This document shows, one piece after another, positions 1-6,629 of a DNA stretch of 6,629 nucleotides. Source of the DNA: Pedosphaera sp. (lineage in GTDB: Bacteria > Verrucomicrobiota > Verrucomicrobiia > Limisphaerales > Pedosphaeraceae); assembly GCA_028293465.1 (NCBI GenBank), contig JAQGOT010000066.1:1-6629 (forward strand), written 5' to 3'. Positions within the stretch are counted from its first letter, which is position 1, and every line of letters starts with the position of its first letter. Below the pieces are notes generated by a model. The model was not told where the DNA came from, made no database searches, and saw nothing but the letters and a program-made list of their open reading frames with translations. The position numbers were made by a program, and so were the translations under genes.

Positions 1-2
1 CG

Positions 3-1280
3 CCGGTGATCACAAGCCAGCCGGCAAGCCGCACCAACAACGCTGGGACCACGGCCACCTTTGCGGTGACTGTCAGCGGAACCGCTCCGCTGAGTTACCA
101 ATGGAAGAAAGGTGCGCTCACCTTGAGCGATGGCGGCAACATCTCCGGAGCCACGAGCCCGATTCTCACCCTCACCGGGGTCTCCGCTGCTGAAGCGGCC
201 AGCTACACAGTATTCATCAGCAACGCGGTGGGCAATGCGACGAGCATCGCCGCGACGTTGACGGTGATTGATCCGCCGGTGATTACGAGCCAGCCGTTGG
301 GCCGGACCAACAATGCCGGGACCACGGCCACCTTTACGGTCGCGGCCACAGGCACGGCGCCGAGCTACCAGTGGTTCAAGAACGGAACGAATAGTCTTAG
401 CGATACAGGCAATGTTTCGGGATCGACGAGTAATGTTCTGACGCTTGCCGGGGTATTTGGCGCCGACCGGGGAGAATACACGGTGGTGGTCAGCAACGCC
501 GCTGGGACACTGACCAGCAGCAACGCCACACTGGTGGTCATCGATCCGGCAATCCTGACCCAGCCGGCCGATGTGACTGCGATTAACGGGTCCACCGTAA
601 GCTTCACGGTCAACGCGGTGGGGACAGCTCCATTGAGCTATCGGTGGCAGGTGGACGGGTTTGACTTGGTGGATGGGTTTGGCGTCAGTGGAGCCACAAC
701 CGCCAGTTTGACCATCACCGGTATCGCCGACAGTGATCAGGGCGCCTACACCGTGATCATTACCAACTCTGCCGGAACAGCGACCAGTGCAGGCGCTATT
801 CTGGTTACGGTGCCGCCGGTCATCGTCTCGCAACCCGCGAACCAGACCGTCCTGGTCGGACAGGCCGCCAGCTTCAGCGTGGCGGTGAATGGGGCGCTGC
901 CGTTCAGCTATCAATGGCAGAGAGACGGAGTGAATATTGGCGGCGCGACCAACCGGATCCTCACGATCAGCCCCGCGGCTCTGGCGGATGCAGGCAGCTA
1001 CAGAATCGTGGTCACCAACCCAAGCGGGGTCCAGACCAGCAGCGCCGCCACCTTATCAGTGTATGCGACGGCAGCGCCCACCTTGGGCTCGCTGGTTTCT
1101 TCCAACGGCCAGTTCAGCCTGACGCTTACGGGGGTGCCTGGATTTAACTACACAATTCAAGCATCGACCAACCTGGTCAATTGGGTTCCGCTGGGAACAA
1201 ATGCTTCGCCGTTCACGCTGGTGGACACCAATGCCAGCAGCTTCAGTCGCCGATTCTACCGCGGCCTCTACCTGCCATAA
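3..1280 (+). CDS. C-terminal part of a secreted multi-Ig-like-domain protein (5' end outside window)
   Basis: The reading frame is open from the left edge (first full codon at 3), so the GTG at 6 is an internal valine and the true start lies upstream. About 425 residues are visible. Numbering from codon 6, four Ig-like domains of 87-91 residues follow each other at about 1-91, 92-182, 183-271 and 272-358. Each opens with I(T/V)(S)QP, carries the core Y(Q/R)W tryptophan, and has a D/E-x-(G/A)-x-Y(T/R)V strand followed by N-x-(A/S)-G. I see no cysteine, so the domains lack the usual Ig disulfide, which is common in bacterial Ig-like repeats. Residues 359-424 form a different C-terminal module ending RFYRGLYLP before TAA. 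Such repeats usually serve as stalks or binding modules on large extracellular proteins. The functional N-terminal domain is not in the window, so the specific role is unknown. There is no transmembrane anchor and no LPXTG or PEP-CTERM motif. Confidence 0.85.
   Translation, partial: PVITSQPASRTNNAGTTATFAVTVSGTAPLSYQWKKGALTLSDGGNISGATSPILTLTGVSAAEAASYTVFISNAVGNATSIAATLTVIDPPVITSQPLGRTNNAGTTATFTVAATGTAPSYQWFKNGTNSLSDTGNVSGSTSNVLTLAGVFGADRGEYTVVVSNAAGTLTSSNATLVVIDPAILTQPADVTAINGSTVSFTVNAVGTAPLSYRWQVDGFDLVDGFGVSGATTASLTITGIADSDQGAYTVIITNSAGTATSAGAILVTVPPVIVSQPANQTVLVGQAASFSVAVNGALPFSYQWQRDGVNIGGATNRILTISPAALADAGSYRIVVTNPSGVQTSSAATLSVYATAAPTLGSLVSSNGQFSLTLTGVPGFNYTIQASTNLVNWVPLGTNASPFTLVDTNASSFSRRFYRGLYLP
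6..551 (+). repeat. Two tandem Ig-domain coding units, about 273-bp period
   Basis: The unit starting at 6 and the unit starting at 279 both begin with a codon series for V/M-ITSQP, followed by RTNNAGTTATF. Over roughly the first 60 bases I count about ten differences, and an 18-base stretch is identical (45-62 and 318-335). The later Ig units, from 552 and 819, match only at the protein level. This indicates recent duplication or gene conversion of the first two units. Unit 2 lacks the leucine found in GTAPLSYQW of unit 1 and gains one residue shortly after, so the period stays in frame. Confidence 0.8.
1080..1277 (+). other. C-terminal module of the Ig protein, possible sorting or anchoring domain
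   Basis: About 66 residues after the last Ig domain read as a small beta-rich module. It starts near TLGSLVSSNGQFSLTLTG, passes through YTIQASTNLVNW and SPFTLVDTNAS, and ends RFYRGLYLP. From memory, closely similar tails end many otherwise unrelated large secreted proteins of Pedosphaera-like Verrucomicrobiota. That position suggests a role in export or surface attachment, but no experimental function is known to me. It has no hydrophobic helix and no basic stop-transfer tail, so it is not a membrane anchor of the PEP-CTERM type. Confidence 0.5.
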
Positions 1281-1318
1281 CTGGCGGGGGTGCTGGTGAG
1301 CGGGCAGATCGGGCGGCA

Positions 1319-1536
1319 GAATCGTTCCAGCAAAAGGCCGCGCGGACCATCGCGCTGGACCGGTTCATGCGCGATCGCATCGTGGCGAAGGGAATTTTGC
1401 CGGAGCGAGTGGTGGTGCTGCCGCCCTGGTCCCACGATGGCGAGGTGAATATGATCCAGTGGGGCGGGAGCGATTTCGCAAAACGCACGGGCTGGACGGG
1501 AAATTCGTGGTGATGTATTCGGGCAACCACAGCCCG
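1319..1536 (+). pseudogene. Remnant of a GT4 family glycosyltransferase (WbuB/WcaI-like), frameshifted and truncated at both ends
   Basis: From 1319 the frame starting at 1283 reads ESFQQKAARTIALDRFMRD, then RIVAKGILPERVVVLPPW and SHDGEV. This is the hinge region of GT4 glycosyltransferases that build exopolysaccharide or O-antigen; related enzymes have (V/T)IALDRFMRDRI..KG and PPWSHD. The match then moves to another frame. From 1453 that frame reads DPVGRERFRKTHGLDGKFV, then VMYSGNHSP up to 1536. One missing base near 1450 explains this: restoring it gives EVN-Y-DPVGRERF, as family members read. A normal enzyme is about 400 residues; only about 72 are recognisable here, with no N-terminal acceptor domain and no C-terminal nucleotide-sugar site. 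No start codon or ribosome site precedes it, and the upstream gene's stop lies about 40 bases before. It is therefore a dead fragment, probably left by deletion or recombination. The family match is from memory of the motifs. Confidence 0.75.
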
Positions 1537-1683
1537 GGCGCAGGTCTAGATCCGCCTGCTTTCCGGTGCCGCTCTGCAGGCATCGGGTGTGCGAAAAGTG
1601 GGGTTAAAAGCAGGACATGGTGTGGAGGGGCTCCTCTTTAGCGAAGGCGGTTTTGGAACCGGCAAGGGTGTGGAAACATCGCC
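1537..1683. other. Non-coding stretch between convergent genes; no clear feature
   Basis: After the glycosyltransferase remnant and before the GH95 stop codon I find no credible gene, RNA or promoter. A 6-bp inverted repeat (GCCTGC 1554-1559, GCAGGC 1576-1581) and a 5-bp one (1648-1652 with 1657-1661) are present. Neither is followed by a T-tract on either strand, so no intrinsic terminator can be called for either gene block. Residues encoded just after NHSP, around 1561-1590, might be further eroded glycosyltransferase sequence, but the resemblance is too weak to annotate. Confidence 0.5.
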
Positions 1684-4077
1684 TCACAGACGGTCCAATA
1701 TGATGGCTTTTCCTTTTTTGATTTTGACCTCGATCGTTTTTTCGAGGTAACTGACCCGGCAGGGTTCGCCGACCTCTGACCGGATGGTGGCGGCAGTCAG
1801 CCGCCCGTTTTTCCAAGCCATGTCCACCTCAAATCCACCGCGTGCGCGCAGGCCGGAGACCTTCCCTTCCTGCCAGGCTTCCGGAAGGGCAGGCAACAGG
1901 TGGATGACTCCATCGTGGCTTTGAAGCAACATTTCGGCGATGGCGGCAGGCACACCGAAATTGCCATCGATCTGAAATGGAGGACAGGCATCAAACATGT
2001 TGGGGTAAACCCCGCCGCCGTTGTCGTAACTGATCTCGTGGGTCTCCACCGGGTGGAGGGCTCTACGTACCAGCGACCAGGCATGATTGCCGTCGCCTAA
2101 TCTGGCCCAAAGAGCGGCCTTATAGGCCAGCGACCAGCCCAAGCCATCGTCGCCGCGCGCTTCCAAAGTCTTCCGGGCGGCTTGAGCCAGGGCGGGTGTG
2201 GTTGCCGGCGAGATCTCGTCGCCGGGATACAATCCCCAAAGGTGGGAGACATGGCGGTGGTGCGGCTCCGGCTCGGCGTACTCTTCCAGCCACTCCATGA
2301 CCCGTCCGTCCGAACCAATCTTTGTCGGCGCGAGCCGGGCGCATTTGTCTGCCAATTCCTTGCGAAATTCCGGGTCCACGCCCAGAACTTTGGCTGATTC
2401 GATACAGGCTCCGAACAGGTAGCGCAGCATTTGTGAGTGTACGGTTGTGCCCAGCGAAATCGTGGCCTCCCGGCCATCGGCCATGCGGAAATGATTTTCG
2501 GGCGAGTTGGCTGGAGCCACGACCAGCCAATGATGTTGAGGGTCCTCAATCAGGAGGTCAGCATAGAATTGCGCTGAACCCTTCATGATGGGGTACGCCC
2601 ACTGGAGAAACTTGCGGTCGCGGGTGAACAAATAGTGATCGTAAAGGTGCTGGCACAGCCACGCTGAGCCCCCGGTGGTGGCGCCCCACGACGCTGATTC
2701 ACCTGGCGAGGTGAAACCCCAAGGGTTGGTGATGACGTGGGCCACCCAACCGCGCGCGTTATAATATTCATGCGCCGTTTTCGCTCCTGGTTCCCGAAGC
2801 GAATCGATGAGCGCGAAAAGCGGCTGCGTCAGGTCGGAGAGATTGCAGACTTCCGCCGGCCAATAATTCATCTGCACGTTGACGTCCAGATGCCAGTCGC
2901 CGGTCCAAGGGGGCTGAATTTCTTCCGCCCAGATTCCTTGCAGATTCGGCGGCAAACCGCCCCGCCGGGACGATGAGATCAAAAGATACCGGCCAAAATT
3001 GAAATAGAGCGCTGCCAGGGCAGGATCATCCGCGCCGTCTTTCAGCGCCTTGATTCGGTCTGGAGTTGATTTGAGGTTCACCGCGGAGGGGCCTGGACCG
3101 AGTTGAAGGTGGACGCGTTCAAAGTATTTCTGGTAATCCACAAGCTGGGCCTTGCGCAGCGAATCGTAAGATTTAAGCGCTGCGCGGTCCATTTCCTTGA
3201 GCGAAAGGGCCAAGGGATCTTTTGTTTGACGCCCGGCGAATCCCTGGTAATCCGTGGCGGCCGTGATGAGCAAAACCACCTCATCCGCCTTGGTCACGCT
3301 CAAGACTTTACCGTGAACAGAAACCTCGCCTCCCCGATGCAGGACTCGCACCCGGGCTGCATAGCGCACCCCTTTGCCATCCACGCCATTGTCGAGTTGA
3401 CCGGTCATGAGGAGGCCATGATCGGTGTCGGCCTGCGTTTCGAATCGTTCCGGGCGGTCAAGCCTGGTCTCGAACGATATTTGTCCCGACCGATCTGCGC
3501 TCAAGCGGAGAACCATCACCTCATCCGGTGCGCTCACAAACATTTCCCTCGTGAAAGCGACTCCGCCACGACTGAAATGCAGACGGGTTACGGCTTCGGT
3601 CAAGCCCAATTCCCGGCGGTAATTTGTGACCGGTGCATTCGTGTCACACCCAAGGAACGTCAAATGAAGATTGCCCAGCACCTGATAGCAGCCATACGCG
3701 CCGCCGCCCGAGCCGGGACCCTGGCAGGTGAAATTGGCGTTTGCCAGCGCCTCCGCCTCGGGATTCTTCCCTTCCAGCAGCAAACGGCGGATTTCAGGAA
3801 GCACTTTGCTGGCACCCTTGCGATCTGCATCCTGGCGCGACCCCGACCAAACCGAGCTCTCGTTGAGCACGATTCGCTCTTCATCAACACCGCCAAACAT
3901 CATGGCGCCCATCCGACCATTCCCCATGGGTGATGATTGCGTGAAATCCTTCGCCGGCGCATCCAACCAGATGGTGGTTTCCGGGGTGGTGATTCCGTTC
4001 TCCGCAACGAGTGATGGCTGGGCGATAACCAGGACAGCGAGCAACGCCGCTAACTTCATTGGTGCGAATGTTTGCAT
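1684..4077 (-). CDS. Secreted GH95 alpha-L-fucosidase or alpha-L-galactosidase
   Basis: This is predicted to hydrolyse terminal alpha-L-fucose (typically alpha-1,2), or the related alpha-L-galactose, with inversion. From the ATG at 4077 it has 797 residues, normal for GH95. A signal peptide, MKLAALLAVLVIAQPSLVA, spans residues 7-25 with no lipobox. The N-terminal beta domain is about 30-290 (WLDAPAKDF, MGNGRMGAM, NESSVWSG). The (alpha/alpha)6 catalytic barrel is about 320-705 and a C-terminal beta domain follows. Active-site motifs are present: HLDVNVQMNYWPAE (Asp398, Asn400), NSPENHF with the likely general acid Glu527, and PPFQIDGNFG with Asp704. By motif alignment these match Asn421, Asn423, Glu566 and Asp766 of Bifidobacterium AfcA, except that Asp replaces Asn421. 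The frame stays open upstream to 4386, but that stretch overlaps the GH97 gene and is not protein-like. ATG 4104 is an alternative start. It lies 44 bp after the GH97 stop and is probably cotranscribed. Family call very firm; exact sugar uncertain. Confidence 0.93.
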   Translation of the reverse strand: MQTFAPMKLAALLAVLVIAQPSLVAENGITTPETTIWLDAPAKDFTQSSPMGNGRMGAMMFGGVDEERIVLNESSVWSGSRQDADRKGASKVLPEIRRLLLEGKNPEAEALANANFTCQGPGSGGGAYGCYQVLGNLHLTFLGCDTNAPVTNYRRELGLTEAVTRLHFSRGGVAFTREMFVSAPDEVMVLRLSADRSGQISFETRLDRPERFETQADTDHGLLMTGQLDNGVDGKGVRYAARVRVLHRGGEVSVHGKVLSVTKADEVVLLITAATDYQGFAGRQTKDPLALSLKEMDRAALKSYDSLRKAQLVDYQKYFERVHLQLGPGPSAVNLKSTPDRIKALKDGADDPALAALYFNFGRYLLISSSRRGGLPPNLQGIWAEEIQPPWTGDWHLDVNVQMNYWPAEVCNLSDLTQPLFALIDSLREPGAKTAHEYYNARGWVAHVITNPWGFTSPGESASWGATTGGSAWLCQHLYDHYLFTRDRKFLQWAYPIMKGSAQFYADLLIEDPQHHWLVVAPANSPENHFRMADGREATISLGTTVHSQMLRYLFGACIESAKVLGVDPEFRKELADKCARLAPTKIGSDGRVMEWLEEYAEPEPHHRHVSHLWGLYPGDEISPATTPALAQAARKTLEARGDDGLGWSLAYKAALWARLGDGNHAWSLVRRALHPVETHEISYDNGGGVYPNMFDACPPFQIDGNFGVPAAIAEMLLQSHDGVIHLLPALPEAWQEGKVSGLRARGGFEVDMAWKNGRLTAATIRSEVGEPCRVSYLEKTIEVKIKKGKAIILDRL

Positions 4078-4082
4078 CTGTA

Positions 4083-4086
4083 CCTT
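4083..4086 (-). promoter_or_regulatory. Ribosome binding site supporting the GH95 start at 4077
   Basis: Read on the minus strand, AAGG is followed by five bases and then ATG at 4077. The alternative ATG at 4104 has only a weak purine stretch (AGAAAG) in front, and the ATG at 4059 has none. This site and the signal-peptide layout favour 4077. The motif is short, and Verrucomicrobiota often do without strong sites, so the choice is moderate. Confidence 0.45.
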
Positions 4087-4121
4087 GATTATGAGGTTTA
4101 TCATGCTTTCTGGGTTGCGGC

Positions 4122-6059
4122 TCATTCGTCCATGCGAAGAATGAAGCCGCCCCGCGGCGGGAGTTCGCGCTGCCAATGTCCCGATTGGGGCAGCGGGGTG
4201 GCGATAACTTGCATCAAAGCATTGGTTCCTTCGGTAATCAACAGCCGGTGGGGAAAGCGGACAAACGGCGAGAGATCCAAGCTCACCGGCAAGGAATCGC
4301 CGGTCCCGTTTATCCCGGCGATGAACCAACTGTGCGCGCAGCGCCGCGCAAAGACAGCCATCCGGCCTGGTTCTCCCACCAGGCATCGAGTTTCATCCCA
4401 ACGCGCCGGCGCATCCCGGAACACTTTCATGGCTTCAGCCGGCAGGGTTTCAAAAAAGGAGGGCCGGTCGGCATAATGGATAAGCCCCGAAGTAAAGATG
4501 ATTCCGGTGGCCAATTCGTGCGCGGCGGTGGTGAGGCGTGAATATTTCTTGGGCGAACACGCGACCGGCGTGCTGTCCATCGGACCGACGGCGTTGCGGG
4601 TGAAGGGCAAAACGGTGTTTAGCTCCGCGGCTTTCTGAGGGTATCGTGATTCGTAAAAGTAAGATTCATTTCCCAGAACCGCCTCAGCACTCAAAAAATT
4701 GGGCCAGGTGCGTTGCCAGCCTCGGGGTATGGTGCAGCCATGCAGGTTGACCAGCAACCGGCGGGCAGCAGCTTCCTCGAACAAGGCTTGCATGGCGGCC
4801 ATCGTTTCCTGCCGATCAGAACACCAAAAATCCACCTTCACTCCGCGAATGCCGGCGGTGACCATCTTCTCCAGTGCGCTGCTCCGCTTTTCGGGATCGT
4901 AAAAATCTCGCGCGTGGGACCAGGCCAAGGGGGCCACTCCTTTGTCTCTGGCGTGATTGGAGATCTTTGCGAGCCCTGGAGTCCACCAACCAGCGTCAAA
5001 CAAGGTGTATTCCCAACCCATTCTGGCCGCGAAGTCGGTAAATTCATCAAACCGCTCCGCAGTAGCTGGACCTTCAGGATAAGACCACCAGGCCCAGGAA
5101 GCGCGCCCTGGATGGATCCAAGATGTGTCGGTAATATGCGAAGGGGGGGCAAGGTCCGTGACAAGGGTGGCCATGGCGATGTCACCCGCGGATTTACCCA
5201 TCACCATAACGCGCCAGGGCATTGTCCATGGCAACGTATGGCGGGGTTCGGGGCCATATTGGTTGGTTTGTCCTTTCGTAGCCTCTTTGGCGGATGGGAA
5301 AGCAATGCGATAGACCCTGTTGGATGAATCGGCCGCAAGGTGGGAGGCGCAATAAGATCCATCCGTGCCTGATTCGGTCAACAACACCCAAGTGGCCACT
5401 CCGGGGACGTTGAAAAGCGCTGGAAAACACCAGCCCAATGGCTTGGCCCGTGATTGGGGCGGCAACTCTCCCGGAGAAACATTGAAGTAAAAATCCTCGT
5501 ACGCCGGGGTATAGGCGCTCGCCGTATGGTATGGCTGCAACCAGCCCCGCGTTCCGGTCGGAAGCTTGAACCCGGTTGATTCAGATCGAACCGTGCGAAT
5601 ATCGTTGCTGCTTCCCGTGAAATGGTAGCGGAAAGCCACGCCTTCGCTGCTCGCCGCCAGTTCGATTTCGATCAGCGCATCGTTGGAATTACGAAAAACC
5701 AGGCTGCGATGGTTTAGGTAATGATCCACCCGCGGCACGATCCCGGCGAACAGCTCATACTGCTCGCGCCGGCGCTCAGTTTCTCCCACATGGTCGAAGA
5801 CTAGTGTGTGCTCAAAGTTTTGATCATCTCGTTGAAGTCCGAGCGGTGATTGTTCGACAACCACTTTTCCCTCGCGACGCACCTCGTAGCTGAGATCGGC
5901 GGCCTTGCCAAGGGAAACCGAAATGACGCACCGCTGGTCCGGAGAAGCAAGCGACCAGGAATTGGTGTCCGCTGCCCGCAGGGCGGCCGCAAAAAGCGTT
6001 GCCGGCAGAAGGGCCAGCGATAAGGCGGAGCAAACATGGAAACGCCGAATCGTTGTCAT
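4122..6059 (-). CDS. Secreted GH97 glycosidase, retaining type (alpha-galactosidase-like)
   Basis: From the ATG at 6059 it has 645 residues, usual for GH97. A signal peptide occupies residues 1-29 (core ALSLALLPATLFAAALRA) without a lipobox. The N-terminal beta-supersandwich is about 33-290, the TIM barrel about 300-550, and a C-terminal beta domain follows, ending PPRGGFILRM. GH97 signatures include LLTESG (Glu229, calcium-ligand position), WWSYPEG, YTLFDAGWW, GVKVDFW (Asp410), NLHGCTIPRG and SAEAVLGNE (Glu459, Glu465). Asp410 sits where retaining GH97 enzymes carry their nucleophile, 55 residues before the acid Glu465. Gly441 stands where inverting SusB-type alpha-glucosidases have a catalytic Glu. 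The layout thus fits a calcium-dependent retaining enzyme acting on terminal alpha-galactose, or on the stereochemically related beta-L-arabinopyranose. A GTG at 6071 in the same frame would add four residues; neither start has a clear ribosome site. It lies 45 bp after the GH36 stop, in the same transcription unit. Confidence 0.93.
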   Translation of the reverse strand: MTTIRRFHVCSALSLALLPATLFAAALRAADTNSWSLASPDQRCVISVSLGKAADLSYEVRREGKVVVEQSPLGLQRDDQNFEHTLVFDHVGETERRREQYELFAGIVPRVDHYLNHRSLVFRNSNDALIEIELAASSEGVAFRYHFTGSSNDIRTVRSESTGFKLPTGTRGWLQPYHTASAYTPAYEDFYFNVSPGELPPQSRAKPLGWCFPALFNVPGVATWVLLTESGTDGSYCASHLAADSSNRVYRIAFPSAKEATKGQTNQYGPEPRHTLPWTMPWRVMVMGKSAGDIAMATLVTDLAPPSHITDTSWIHPGRASWAWWSYPEGPATAERFDEFTDFAARMGWEYTLFDAGWWTPGLAKISNHARDKGVAPLAWSHARDFYDPEKRSSALEKMVTAGIRGVKVDFWCSDRQETMAAMQALFEEAAARRLLVNLHGCTIPRGWQRTWPNFLSAEAVLGNESYFYESRYPQKAAELNTVLPFTRNAVGPMDSTPVACSPKKYSRLTTAAHELATGIIFTSGLIHYADRPSFFETLPAEAMKVFRDAPARWDETRCLVGEPGRMAVFARRCAHSWFIAGINGTGDSLPVSLDLSPFVRFPHRLLITEGTNALMQVIATPLPQSGHWQRELPPRGGFILRMDE

Positions 6060-6104
6060 TCCAGAACGCACGGTTGTTTTGTAATCGGTCGCAGCAACAT
6101 TTGT

Positions 6105-6629
6105 TTACGGTGCCAGTTCGATGACGCAAGCCTCCAGCGCTTTGGCGCATGAAGGCACTATTCCATCCCGCATCAACTCGGCGCCCGTGAAGGTCTGGCC
6201 TGCCTGTGCCAGCGGGGCACGGTGCGGCGCAGGATTGGGTTCGGTTATGGAATACCGTCTTGTCGGATCAAGCCCCTGGGGGCGCACCGGGAGTGGCGGC
6301 CCATCTTTCAACTGAAACACGAACACGACCGCCCGGGCATGGTCCGGGGAAACGAAATTGAGCGTTCCGCGCTCGGCGCCATGCGGGTTTTCCAAGCGGT
6401 AAAGACTTCCCAGTTGGGTGACGTCCCGGATCCGTTTATAAACGCTGATTGCCTGAGCGCAAACAGCCCGGTCCTCAACCGATAGCTTGAGGAGGTCCAG
6501 GTCCATGCCAAAACGCGCGCTCATAGCCACGGCGCAGGCGAAGTGCATCGGCCGTTTTCCCCAATGCGTCACATGGCTGGCGATGGCCATGGTTGGAAAG
6601 AAATAGGAGTAGTCCCATTGCATCGGCAC
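6105..6629 (-). CDS. GH36 alpha-galactosidase, C-terminal part (5' end outside window)
   Basis: The frame runs through the right edge, so 174 C-terminal residues of a protein that is usually about 700 are visible. Residues 1-80 of the fragment are the last helices of the catalytic barrel: FPTMAIASHVTHWGKRP, then FACAVAMSARFGMDLD, then YKRIRDVTQLGSLYRL. Residues from about 85 form the C-terminal beta-sandwich: GTLNFVSPDHARAVVFVFQL, GLDPTRRYSITE and GAELMRDGI. This order and wording are typical of bacterial GH36, whose enzymes remove terminal alpha-galactose with retention. The catalytic aspartates and any signal peptide lie outside the window, so activity and location cannot be judged. It is the first visible gene of the three-gene cassette, followed after 45 bp by GH97. 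The identification relies on the C-terminal region alone but the motif agreement is strong. Confidence 0.85.
   Translation of the reverse strand: MPMQWDYSYFFPTMAIASHVTHWGKRPMHFACAVAMSARFGMDLDLLKLSVEDRAVCAQAISVYKRIRDVTQLGSLYRLENPHGAERGTLNFVSPDHARAVVFVFQLKDGPPLPVRPQGLDPTRRYSITEPNPAPHRAPLAQAGQTFTGAELMRDGIVPSCAKALEACVIELAP

Noticed and set aside
1243..1530. Minus-strand open frame across the glycosyltransferase remnant
   Set aside because: It has no protein-like motif and mirrors the plus-strand frame, which carries clear glycosyltransferase motifs.
1554..1581. Inverted repeat GCCTGC/GCAGGC as a possible terminator between convergent genes
   Set aside because: It has only a 6-bp stem with a 16-base loop, and no T-tract on either side.
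1648..1661. Hairpin CGGTT-TTGG-AACCG as terminator of the glycosidase cluster
   Set aside because: It has a five-base stem with no T-run on the minus strand, and could easily occur by chance.
3103..3933. Long plus-strand open frame (276 codons) inside GH95
   Set aside because: It lies fully antisense to a firmly identified GH95 gene, has no recognisable domain, and is expected by chance in GC-rich coding DNA.
4105..4386. In-frame N-terminal extension of the GH95 reading frame up to 4386
   Set aside because: It overlaps the 3' end of the GH97 gene in another frame, is rich in Arg, Pro and Ala like an out-of-frame translation, and would bury the signal peptide inside the protein.
4713..5327. 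Plus-strand open frame (204 codons) inside GH97
   Set aside because: It is antisense to conserved GH97 catalytic motifs, and the translation resembles no family I know.
1..6629. tRNA, rRNA, CRISPR array, insertion sequence or phage attachment site
   Set aside because: I found no cloverleaf-like arms, no regularly spaced short direct repeats and no transposase motifs. The only repeats are the Ig-domain units.

Overview
The window looks like chromosomal DNA of a Verrucomicrobiota bacterium, probably of the Pedosphaera/Limisphaerales type. The evidence is the moderately high GC content, an Ig-repeat surface protein whose C-terminus (YTIQASTN..NW, then a terminal RFYR.LYLP) resembles a module I remember as common in that group, and a run of secreted glycoside hydrolases with weak Shine-Dalgarno sites. 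The taxonomic call is inference from family knowledge.

Layout: positions 1-1280 (+) hold the C-terminal part of a large secreted protein with four Ig-like domains and a terminal module. Positions 1281-1683 lie between two convergent gene blocks. They hold a decayed fragment of a GT4 glycosyltransferase (about 1319-1536, one frameshift, both ends missing) and then about 150 bases with no recognisable feature. From 1684 to the right edge, three genes on the minus strand sit head to tail with gaps of about 45 bp. In transcription order they are the 3' end of a GH36 alpha-galactosidase gene (6105-6629, cut by the window), a complete GH97 enzyme of the retaining type (4122-6059), and a complete GH95 alpha-L-fucosidase or alpha-L-galactosidase (1684-4077). 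The promoter of this cluster lies outside the window.

Together the three enzymes look like an exo-glycosidase cassette that strips terminal alpha-linked galactose-type sugars and alpha-L-fucose (or alpha-L-galactose) from a branched glycan. Candidates include xyloglucan, galactomannan, pectic or mucin-like side chains and algal fucogalactans. The GH97 and GH95 products have signal peptides without a lipobox, so they probably act in the periplasm or outside the cell. No transporter, SusC/SusD pair, sulfatase or regulator is present to narrow the substrate.

I see no new type of system. The points most worth a second look are the glycosyltransferase remnant, the active-site variants in GH95 (Asp where the reference enzyme has Asn) and GH97 (retaining signature), and the possible sorting module on the Ig protein.
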